In this document: piece after piece, positions 1 through 4,230 of the stretch | How positions within the stretch are numbered: position 1 is the first letter of the stretch | How the letters are laid out: each line of letters opens with the position of its first letter | Source: Clostridia bacterium | GTDB lineage: Bacteria; Bacillota_A; Clostridia; UBA1212; UBA1255 | Reading direction: 5' to 3' | DNA length: 5,134 nucleotides | NCBI GenBank assembly: GCA_017522515.1 | Contig: JAFWZH010000045.1 | Span: forward strand, 1-5,134 | Notes under the pieces: model-generated | Databases searched by the model: none | What the model saw: the letters and a program-made list of their open reading frames with translations, nothing else | Told to the model about the DNA's origin: nothing | Program-made: the position numbers and the translations under genes

Positions 1-10
1 GTTTTAGTCT

Positions 11-28
11 GACAGCTCTTTCGCTGTC
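11..28. repeat. Small stem-loop at the left edge
   Basis: GACAGC (11-16) and GCTGTC (23-28) form a perfect 6-bp stem around a 6-nt loop. No convincing T-run follows on either strand. It may be the tail of a terminator for a gene outside the window, but that cannot be decided here. Confidence 0.4.
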
Positions 29-33
29 TGCAG

Positions 34-120
34 TTTCAGTTTACCCAAAACTCTCGCAGGATGACACCAACTTCAGTTTGCATTCCCTTTTTTTGCCGTA
101 CACTTTAGTTTGCATTTCCG
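34..120. repeat. Degenerate direct repeats in the leader
   Basis: CTTCAGTTTGCATTCCC at 71-87 recurs as CTTTAGTTTGCATTTCCG at 103-120, a 32-nt period, each followed by a T-run. A weaker third copy, TTTCAGTTTACCC, lies at 34-46. The copies fill most of the non-coding leader of the 181-1059 gene. They could be decayed duplications or regulator sites; nothing visible decides between these. Confidence 0.4.
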
Positions 121-171
121 CTTTTTTCCTGTCCGCAACCGATAATTTTTGAAAAATTTTGTTTTTTTCAT

Positions 172-176
172 GGAGG
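172..176 (+). promoter_or_regulatory. Ribosome binding site of the 181 gene
   Basis: GGAGG lies 4 nt before the ATG at 181 and fixes that start. An AT-rich stretch upstream (GATAAT at 141-146) could be a -10 element, but no matching -35 is visible at a proper distance. Confidence 0.75.
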
Positions 177-180
177 ATAT

Positions 181-1059
181 ATGGATCTTTTTACAGCTAA
201 AAAACTTACTGCTCTCAGAAAATATCACTCACTTTCACAGGAGGCACTTGCCGAAAAAGCGGGAGTAAGCAGGCAGGCTGTTTCCAAGTGGGAAAGATGC
301 GAAGCATCCCCCGACACGGACAATATGCTGACACTTTCAAAGATATATTCTGTGTCCGTTGACGACCTTTTAGGCGACAAAACAGCCGATATGATAATAG
401 CTGAAATTGAAAACAAAAAGAAGGAGGAAGAGGCAGTAACAATTTCCTCTGAATCCCCCGCAACCGTTGATATATATAGTGTCGCAACCAAAGTTGACAA
501 CGAAAAAACGGATGCAGCAACCGAAAAAGCAGAGAATTTCACAGAGAAAACACAGGACAGTGAGCCTGTCTCAGAAGCTTCTTTACAAAATGAAGAAATC
601 AGCACTCCCGAAAACATTCCCGTGCTCTCCCAAGAAGCAAAAACGGAGCTTACAGCACCTGAAAAAACTCTTCCCGAAAAGAAAAAAAGAGGCTCTCAGA
701 TACGCAGAAGAAAAAAAGAAAAAACTCCTCCCGTGTACCCGGGTCTTGCAAAACATCTTGTAAGATTTCCGTTCATAATCGTAGCTGCACTGATTTTTGT
801 CGCATTGGGTCTATACGGAAAAATGTGGCATCCGGGCTGGCTGGTTTTTCTTACCGTCCCTGCATACTACCTCACAGCTTTTGCATTTTTTGCACCGACA
901 AAAAAGAAGATTTTAAAGCGTATTCCTGTTTATTATTTCGCAATCGCACTGTATTTAACACTGGGAATTTTAGGAAATTTATGGGCACACGCATGGTTTA
1001 TTTTCCTTTTTATACCGATATATTACTGGGCAGTATCATTAAAAAAAGATAAATCATAA
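181..1059 (+). CDS. Membrane-anchored XRE-family transcriptional regulator
   Basis: This is a 292-residue protein in three parts. Residues about 8-64 are a classic XRE/HTH_3 domain (SQEALAEKAGVS turn, then recognition helix RQAVSKWE at 31-38, PDTDNMLTLSKIYSVSVDDLL). Residues about 70-190 form an acidic then Lys-rich low-complexity linker, with a basic stretch (KKKRGS..RRRKKEK) just before the membrane. Residues about 195-287 contain four predicted membrane helices, which are a tandem duplication of one unit: FPFII...GKMWHPGWLVFLTVPAYY matches IPVYY...GNLWAHAWFIFLFIPIYY. Family knowledge: HTH proteins with such C-terminal membrane units occur in Firmicutes, and their signals are mostly unknown. 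Inference: a DNA-binding domain tethered to the inner face of the membrane that may sense the envelope. It appears monocistronic, with no plus-strand gene in tandem. ATG is preceded by GGAGG. Confidence 0.85.
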   Translation: MDLFTAKKLTALRKYHSLSQEALAEKAGVSRQAVSKWERCEASPDTDNMLTLSKIYSVSVDDLLGDKTADMIIAEIENKKKEEEAVTISSESPATVDIYSVATKVDNEKTDAATEKAENFTEKTQDSEPVSEASLQNEEISTPENIPVLSQEAKTELTAPEKTLPEKKKRGSQIRRRKKEKTPPVYPGLAKHLVRFPFIIVAALIFVALGLYGKMWHPGWLVFLTVPAYYLTAFAFFAPTKKKILKRIPVYYFAIALYLTLGILGNLWAHAWFIFLFIPIYYWAVSLKKDKS

Positions 1060-1101
1060 TTTACATCATAAAAAATCCGTTGCGGTAAAATTGATATACT
1101 C

Positions 1102-1118
1102 TCTGTCAAGTAGACAGA
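1102..1118. repeat. Small dyad, possible outer end of the IS remnant
   Basis: TCTGTC (1102-1107) and GACAGA (1113-1118) are inverted around AAGTA. Read on the minus strand, this lies about 70 nt after the transposase stop and gives GTCTACTTGACA, which resembles the terminal sequence of IS3-family elements with TG...CA ends. The outer boundary would then be near 1104. No partner end is present in the window, so this is tentative. Confidence 0.3.
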
Positions 1119-1151
1119 CAAAATAACAAAAATAGTAGTTAATCCATCCAC

Positions 1152-1183
1152 TCCCCATCCCTCCTGTACAGGAGGGATGGGGA
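1152..1183. terminator. Perfect 32-nt GC-rich palindrome
   Basis: Bases 1152-1167 are an exact inverted repeat of 1168-1183 with GTAC at the centre, so the transcript folds into a long stem on either strand. On the plus strand it is followed by AATTTTC, a weak T-run, which could end transcription of the 181-1059 gene. On the minus strand it lies just after the transposase stop and has no T-run. Its main role could instead belong to the insertion sequence. Confidence 0.5.
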
Positions 1184-1187
1184 ATTT

Positions 1188-1366
1188 TCACGCCGCATAA
1201 GCTGCGTGGTATTCCATCGGTGTCATACAATGAAGTTTTAACTGGTATCTTTTTGTGTTGTAAAACTCTATGTAATTCTCAATGGCTTCTGTCAGTTCCT
1301 GCTCTGAATAAAATTTTTTCAGATAATACATTTCTGATTTTAGTAGTCCCCAATAGCCTTCCAGGC
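1188..1366 (-). pseudogene. IS3-family transposase, C-terminal fragment
   Basis: About 59 recognisable residues remain, from LEGYWGLLKSEMYYLKKF through YIEFYNTKRYQLKL to MTPMEYHAAYAA and the stop at 1188-1190. This is the end of the DDE integrase domain of IS3/IS150-group OrfB, where the usual text is M-E-x-F/Y-F/W-G-x-L-K-S-E followed by YN..R....L..(M/L)TP.EY. The Glu of LEGYWG matches the last catalytic residue of the DDE triad; the two Asp and the preceding ...DN... motif are absent. The open frame continues upstream to an ATG at 1400, but those residues (MGFLFPAIGNSC) fit the family poorly and are probably foreign sequence at the break. Non-functional fragment. Confidence 0.8.
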
Positions 1367-1398
1367 AGCTATTGCCGATGGCAGGAAATAAGAACCCC

Positions 1399-1431
1399 AC
1401 CCGTTAACCAAATCAAAGATTTGGAACGGGT
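1399..1431. repeat. Imperfect hairpin at the edge of the IS remnant
   Basis: ACCCGTT (1399-1405) pairs with AACGGGT (1425-1431), and CCAAATC (1408-1414) pairs with GATTTGG (1418-1424). A 2-nt bulge and an AAA loop remain, giving about 14 bp of stem. It sits between the broken transposase and the plus-strand gene fragment. No T-run follows on either strand. It could be the end hairpin of a second, lost mobile element; that is inference. Confidence 0.5.
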
Positions 1432-1582
1432 ACCCGGGAACCTTGTTGCTGACGCAATAATTTTCACTCAGTTCGCTGAGTTCACTCTGACGATTGAGGA
1501 TGCACAGGAATATGTCTATTCCATTTCCCCGACAAAGCGTGTCAGAGGCTGGCGAGATATTGAAGTAAAACTCTATATTTAA
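1421..1582 (+). pseudogene. 3' remnant of an unidentified gene
   Basis: An open frame ends at TAA 1580-1582, directly before a strong plus-strand terminator. The last 45 or so residues (NLVADAIIFTQFAEF...RVRGWRDIEVKLYI) have a normal protein composition, with mixed hydrophobic and charged residues and ordinary codons, and base composition more like the flanks than the AT-rich operon. There is no ATG and no ribosome site near the beginning. A TTG at 1421 is the only late start, and it lies inside the preceding hairpin. I read this as the tail of a larger gene whose front was lost in the event that truncated the insertion sequence. I do not recognise the family. It could also be chance, but the terminator fit argues for a true gene end. 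Confidence 0.4.
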
Positions 1583-1587
1583 AACGG

Positions 1588-1633
1588 ACTCCGCTTACTG
1601 ATTAACCTCAGTAAGCGGAGTTTTGTTTATTTT
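1588..1633. terminator. Strong intrinsic terminator, usable in both directions
   Basis: ACTCCGCTTACTG (1588-1600) pairs perfectly with CAGTAAGCGGAGT (1609-1621) around an 8-nt loop. On the plus strand it is followed by TTTGTTTATTTT, ending the 1421-1582 remnant. On the minus strand the stem is followed by CCGTTTTAAAT, a weaker U-run, placing it about 33 nt after the stop of the DUF4926 gene. It is therefore the natural end of the six-gene minus-strand operon. Confidence 0.9.
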
Positions 1634-1653
1634 GATTAAAAACATTGGAATCT

Positions 1654-1839
1654 TTAATTGTTTGCAATAAGTTCTATTGCATCTGAGGGTGTTGTAAATA
1701 CATCAATAGTATCACCTTCAGAATCGAAAAATTCTACCTCGAAATATGAGCCGTCGTATTCTAAAACTATGGTCCCTTCCGTTCCGACTGATAAACCATT
1801 AAATTCTTTGATTAATTTTACTACATCTAATTCTTTCAT
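1654..1839 (-). CDS. DUF4926-type small protein, probable immunity protein
   Basis: This 61-residue acidic protein has the pattern LDVVKLIKEFNGLSVGTEGT, then IVLEYDGSYFEVEFFDSEGDTIDVFTTP, then a short helix DAIELI. This is the small all-beta DUF4926 pattern with the Gly-rich EGTIV turn and the VEFFD..G.T strand; the length is complete for the family. Family knowledge: DUF4926 proteins are commonly encoded right after polymorphic-toxin domains and are taken to be immunity proteins. The ATG at 1839 lies 3 nt after the stop of the toxin-like gene, and its ribosome site (AAGGGA) is inside the end of that gene, so the two are translationally coupled, toxin first and immunity second. Likely cytoplasmic, binding the toxin. 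Direct partnership is inferred from position and family. Confidence 0.8.
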   Translation of the reverse strand: MKELDVVKLIKEFNGLSVGTEGTIVLEYDGSYFEVEFFDSEGDTIDVFTTPSDAIELIANN

Positions 1840-1842
1840 TGC

Positions 1843-2253
1843 TTATTTCCCTTTTTTATCAGGATAAACAGTTACTATTTTGTGCGTAATTCTGCCATTA
1901 TCTTTTTGAATAACAACAACTATATTGGCACTAACAGATTTACCGTTTTTTCCTGTTATTTTGGTGTTGTAGGTGTGCTTAATACCAAAAGGAGTTGTTT
2001 CACTTTTTGTTGGCGTTTTACCTATTAGTGAAGCCACAACATTTTTATGAAACACCTTTGAATCACTTTGAGAATACCCTAAGACATCTTTCATAAACTT
2101 TGCCTTGCTTCCACCTTTTGGATGGTTGATATTTAATAAATATCCTTCTGTTTTCTTTTTGCTATAACGAACGTCTTTGGGTGAATTAACAGGAGCATTA
2201 GTTTTACTTGAACCCTTGGTATTGCCAAAACCGCCGTGAATCCCAGCTCCCAT
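1843..2253 (-). CDS. Short toxin-like protein, HGGFGNTKG leader plus DUF6883-type domain
   Basis: This is a basic 136-residue protein. Residues 1-14 are a glycine-rich leader (MGAGIHGGFGNTKG), and 15-35 a polar linker. From about 37 there is a compact domain opening with GYLLNINHPKGGSKAKF and LGYSQSD, continuing through FGIKHTYNTKITGKNGKS and ending in ITHKIVTVYPDKK. The YLLN..HP.GGSKAKF signature is that of the DUF6883 C-terminal domain seen in polymorphic toxins. The closing H-K-I-V-T-V-Y-P strand recalls BECR-fold RNase toxins; this link is inference. No signal peptide, membrane helix, RHS, LXG or other delivery scaffold is present, so this is unusually short for a delivered toxin. The ATG overlaps the DUF4417 stop by one base (TAATG), with AGGCGGT 9 nt before it. 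The immunity-like gene follows 3 nt later. Confidence 0.75.
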   Translation of the reverse strand: MGAGIHGGFGNTKGSSKTNAPVNSPKDVRYSKKKTEGYLLNINHPKGGSKAKFMKDVLGYSQSDSKVFHKNVVASLIGKTPTKSETTPFGIKHTYNTKITGKNGKSVSANIVVVIQKDNGRITHKIVTVYPDKKGK

Positions 2254-2918
2254 TAAGCGCCCACCGCCTTTCGGCTTTGCATAAAGTCGCTATCAAACTG
2301 CAATATTTCAATTCCCATATCTTTATAGTGCGCAAACACTTCTACAGGCGTGGTACCGTATATAACAATTGTGGTTGGTTTTAATGTTTCTACCACATAT
2401 TCCAACCCCATTTTGAAATAGTTACGTTCATTAAGTAGTTTTATACAGCCGTGAGAGCCAATAGCTATCACCCCATATTTACTAATTCCGGCACAAGCAA
2501 CTTCAAAAGTGCGGTCGTCACCAAATCGAATATTGGGAATAACGGATATGCCATTTTCTTGCAACCAATGACCTATTGCACGACTTCGGTAAATATTCCA
2601 ATATTGCATAACTAAAGGCATATCTCGGTACACACTAAAATCAGGAGTGATAACACCTTTGAATTTTTTTAGGATGGGAAGATAGGTGTTGGGTTTATTC
2701 CACAACCTTTCAAAAGCAACATCATCTTCAAAAAAGTGCACCCAAGCATCGTAATCATTATTTTTCATAGCTTTAGTAAATGCTATGAGTTTTTTTGGCT
2801 TTCGTGTTTCCTTTTTTAAGCAAGGAATTTCAATCGAACTATCGTAGGTAGCATTTTTTACCAAAAATGCGTGAAAAACATCTTTGCACCCATTACGAGT
2901 GCAGTTTTTAACAGCCAT
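2253..2918 (-). CDS. DUF4417 family protein
   Basis: This 221-residue soluble protein of unknown activity begins with a Cys-bearing stretch (C6, C11). The DUF4417 core follows: GVITPDFSVYRDMPLVMQYWNIY at about 88-110, RAIGHWLQENGISVIPNIRFGDDRTF at about 113-138, GVIAIGSHGCIK at 149-160, and a last alternating segment LKPTTIVIYGTTPVEVF. Alternating hydrophobic strands and helices suggest an alpha/beta fold. Conserved-looking D, R, H and C residues (PDFS, RFGDD, GSHGC) are active-site candidates, but no reaction is known to me. The start is fixed by GGGAGGT, 7 nt before ATG. It overlaps the toxin-like gene by one base and follows the Cys-rich gene by 5 nt, so it is an integral member of the cassette. 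Possible roles are toxin modification, metabolite sensing or helping delivery; all are speculation. Confidence 0.8.
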   Translation of the reverse strand: MAVKNCTRNGCKDVFHAFLVKNATYDSSIEIPCLKKETRKPKKLIAFTKAMKNNDYDAWVHFFEDDVAFERLWNKPNTYLPILKKFKGVITPDFSVYRDMPLVMQYWNIYRSRAIGHWLQENGISVIPNIRFGDDRTFEVACAGISKYGVIAIGSHGCIKLLNERNYFKMGLEYVVETLKPTTIVIYGTTPVEVFAHYKDMGIEILQFDSDFMQSRKAVGA

Positions 2919-2923
2919 AACTT

Positions 2924-3133
2924 TTACCTCCCGTAAAAAAAACTAGTTTTTTTGTTGCTGTTTTTACAACATAAAAGTTGACATTTTTCTAAAAATGTCT
3001 TGCGTTTTTCTCCGAGAGATGCTATTATGTATTTACAGATATACGAATGGCAACATTCGGAGATGTAAGCACAGTATTGATTGCGGCAACAATCTTTACG
3101 GTGCTTTTTTCTTTTGTTTTTACTTCCAAGCAA
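2924..3133 (-). CDS. Small Cys-rich basic protein, unknown function
   Basis: This 69-residue frame starts at TTG 3133. It opens with a basic stretch (KNKRKKHRK) and carries nine Cys (positions 15, 16, 21, 27, 28, 33, 51, 55, 56) plus His 11 and 29, suggesting a zinc- or iron-sulfur-binding module, followed by a helix-like segment (YIIASLGEKRKTFLEK). Evidence that it is real: an extended ribosome site, AAGGTGGTGATT at 3139-3150, precedes the TTG by a normal distance, and its stop (2924-2926) lies inside the ribosome site of the DUF4417 gene, a tight operon spacing. Without it the operon would have a 244-nt gap. Against it: a non-ATG start and odd composition. A competing 34-residue frame (3025-3129, also TTG) uses the same ribosome site at a longer distance. 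I recognise no family. Confidence 0.5.
   Translation of the reverse strand: MLGSKNKRKKHRKDCCRNQYCAYISECCHSYICKYIIASLGEKRKTFLEKCQLLCCKNSNKKTSFFYGR
2926..2932 (-). promoter_or_regulatory. Strong ribosome site of the DUF4417 gene
   Basis: GGGAGGT on the minus strand, 7 nt before the ATG at 2918, decides that start. It contains the stop codon of the upstream Cys-rich frame. Confidence 0.8.
2936..2953. repeat. Perfect 18-nt AT-rich palindrome before the DUF4417 gene
   Basis: AAAAAAACTAGTTTTTTT is its own reverse complement and lies 3 nt upstream of the DUF4417 ribosome site on the minus strand. It could be a weak attenuator or a protein-binding site, or it could hinder the ribosome site; the low stability of A-T pairs makes a strong terminator unlikely. 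Confidence 0.45.
2980..2999. repeat. AT-rich inverted repeat inside the Cys-rich frame
   Basis: GACATTTTT (2980-2988) and AAAAATGTC (2991-2999) are inverted around CT. With a realistic loop the stem is about 8 bp. No T-run follows on the minus strand. It lies in the region whose coding status is uncertain, so it may be a coding accident or an mRNA structure between the ImmA and DUF4417 genes. Confidence 0.35.
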
Positions 3134-3138
3134 TAGGT

Positions 3139-3150
3139 AATCACCACCTT
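3139..3150 (-). promoter_or_regulatory. Extended ribosome site after the ImmA gene
   Basis: AAGGTGGTGATT on the minus strand matches the extended Shine-Dalgarno consensus (AAGGAGGTGATC) at 10 of 12 bases. It lies only 13 nt after the ImmA stop and has no ATG behind it. It therefore argues for a small gene started by TTG, at 3133 or 3129. Confidence 0.6.
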
Positions 3151-3162
3151 TTCAAACAAATT

Positions 3163-3729
3163 TTATTGAAAAAGATTTAACATGCGAAGCTCATAATCTT
3201 TATAAGCTTTTCCGCCATAATTAAACCAATTCTCATATCGTCTAAAACAATTATCAGCGCAAGGATTAGATATATTAAACATATTCGCCACATCAATATA
3301 ATCATCACAATTGCATATGTGTATTATAGGTGAAGGTGCCAAAGAATAGGCCGCATAATAGTCAGCCATTTTTCTAGCAAGGTCACTTTCTTGACGATGG
3401 CCTAAATCAATGTGACCTATTTCGTGCATCAATGTAAATCTAACACGTTGAATAATTTGAGAATTATCATAACATATAACATACTTTTTTAATTCAGGGT
3501 CAAAATAACTAGTTCCATCTAATCCTTTCGTAAACACATCCAACCTAGCTTGTTTATTTAGAGCCGAAAACGGCTTCACAATATAACCTCTTCTATCTGC
3601 AATATCAAATGGACTTATAGGAACTTTATTAATGTTCTGTTCAATATATAAAGCGGTAACACGCTCCTCAATTCGTTGATATAACTTATAAGGTAGTTTG
3701 ATATCGTTATATTCACAGTCGCTTATCAT
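3163..3729 (-). CDS. ImmA/IrrE-family metallopeptidase
   Basis: This 188-residue cytoplasmic protein has the zinc-peptidase signature HEIGHIDLGH at 102-111 (H102, E103, H106), followed by the family segment MADYYAAYSLAP at 121-132. The C-terminus (DVANMFNISNPCADNCFRRYENWFNYG..Y..YELRMLNLF) is the usual clostridial ImmA tail. Family knowledge: ImmA of ICEBs1 and IrrE of Deinococcus cut or inactivate a partner XRE repressor after a stress or cell-cell signal. Here the gene overlaps the XRE gene by 4 nt (ATGA), so the two are translationally coupled and very likely a repressor/antirepressor pair. Oddity: the Glu normally found just before the A-D-x-F/Y-A stretch, used as the third metal ligand in relatives, is not in place (R119 and M121 instead). 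E114, D116 or D123 might substitute. Weak ribosome site; the start relies on coupling. Confidence 0.9.
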   Translation of the reverse strand: MISDCEYNDIKLPYKLYQRIEERVTALYIEQNINKVPISPFDIADRRGYIVKPFSALNKQARLDVFTKGLDGTSYFDPELKKYVICYDNSQIIQRVRFTLMHEIGHIDLGHRQESDLARKMADYYAAYSLAPSPIIHICNCDDYIDVANMFNISNPCADNCFRRYENWFNYGGKAYKDYELRMLNLFQ

Positions 3730-4034
3730 TGTTCCAATAATACCTTCATTAATTTCATTTTTTCATCTGTAGTCATACTAGTAGTGCTTCTTGCCACAAG
3801 ACGATAAATCTCTGAAAAATCTTCTTCTGAAGATGTTCCGTAGATTAAATAATCTGTTGTAGTATCAAGCGCAGTAGCGAGATTTGCAATAACCTCAACT
3901 TTGGGTTCTCGTTCATTATTTATATAGCGAGATATTGCAGCTTCTGTAACACCTACCATTGTGGCAAGTTCTCTTTGGGTGAAGTCACTTTTTTTCATTA
4001 ACTCTAATATTCTGTCGCCTATTTTCTTACTCAT
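3726..4034 (-). CDS. XRE-family repressor, operon autoregulator
   Basis: This 102-residue protein has an HTH_3 domain over residues about 7-66: IGDRILELMKKSDFTQRELA, turn and recognition helix VGVTEAAISRYINNEREP, then VEVIANLATALDTTTDYLIYG. The C-terminal 35 residues form a short acidic then helical tail (DEKMKLMKVLLEQ), suitable for dimerisation or for recognition by the ImmA protein. It is first in the operon, starts at ATG 4034 behind GGAGG (4046-4050), and overlaps the ImmA gene by 4 nt. The promoter just upstream carries a perfect palindrome, so autorepression is the simplest reading. By family analogy the ImmA partner would relieve repression. The HTH family is certain; its targets are inferred. 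Confidence 0.9.
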   Translation of the reverse strand: MSKKIGDRILELMKKSDFTQRELATMVGVTEAAISRYINNEREPKVEVIANLATALDTTTDYLIYGTSSEEDFSEIYRLVARSTTSMTTDEKMKLMKVLLEQ

Positions 4035-4063
4035 TTTTATACCTTCCTCCGTTTGTTTTTATC

Positions 4064-4092
4064 AGTATAACACAATTCGCAAGCATTGTCAA
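4064..4092 (-). promoter_or_regulatory. Near-consensus sigma-A promoter of the six-gene operon
   Basis: On the minus strand, TTGACA (4092-4087) is a perfect -35. A spacer of exactly 17 bp follows, then TATACT (4069-4064) as -10, preceded by TGT, giving an extended -10. Transcription would start near 4057, about 23 nt before the XRE ATG, with GGAGG between them. Such a strong promoter needs a repressor, which fits the first gene. The spacer holds an imperfect dyad, ACAAT (4072-4076) with ATTGT (4085-4089). Confidence 0.85.
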
Positions 4093-4099
4093 GTAAAAA

Positions 4100-4113
4100 T
4101 TACCAATTGGTAA
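4100..4113. promoter_or_regulatory. Probable XRE operator, perfect 14-bp palindrome
   Basis: TTACCAATTGGTAA is an exact palindrome 7 bp upstream of the -35 of the operon promoter. It overlaps a second small dyad, AACCTGGTT (4112-4120). Size, symmetry and position fit a dimeric HTH_3 repressor site. That the neighbouring XRE protein binds it is inference. Confidence 0.6.
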
Positions 4114-4120
4114 CCTGGTT

Positions 4121-4230
4121 GCGATCAGTTTTTGTTCTAAAAGAAATTGTATATGCCAAATTAATTATTTGAAAGAAGCGATAGATTTATATAAATCAAA
4201 GCATAATATCCACACATTCGACAAAACACA
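4121..4230. other. AT-rich intergenic stretch, nothing clear
   Basis: Between the operator region and the Fic-side terminator I see no gene, RNA motif or clear repeat. No direct repeat that would suggest an attachment site was found by eye. Confidence 0.5.

Larger units (their letters stand above)
1104..1366 (-). mobile_element. Truncated IS3-family element, transposase 3' end only
   Basis: The block holds the C-terminal part of an IS3-family transposase and its downstream flank, up to a possible terminal sequence near 1104. The catalytic core, the upstream orfA and the other inverted repeat are missing, so the copy cannot move by itself. The inner boundary is set where recognisable transposase residues stop, at about 1366. 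The outer boundary is uncertain. Confidence 0.6.

Noticed and set aside
215..617. Two minus-strand open frames and one overlapping plus frame inside the membrane XRE gene
   Set aside because: They are shadows of the low-complexity linker in 181-1059, without ribosome sites or family features.
825..1052. Out-of-frame plus-strand open frame
   Set aside because: It lies entirely within the membrane part of the 181-1059 gene in another frame.
1220..1420. Front part of the plus-strand frame ending at 1582
   Set aside because: This part is antisense to the recognisable transposase fragment, so only the region after about 1421 is considered a possible gene remnant.
1658..1867. Plus-strand open frame
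   Set aside because: It is the antisense shadow of the DUF4926 gene and the toxin end.
2995..3180. Plus-strand open frame between ImmA and DUF4417
   Set aside because: It is antisense to an operon spacer and has no ribosome site; the minus-strand evidence is stronger.
1560..4230. Attachment sites or an integrase defining the operon as an integrative element
   Set aside because: No recombinase gene and no convincing flanking direct repeat are visible in the window.
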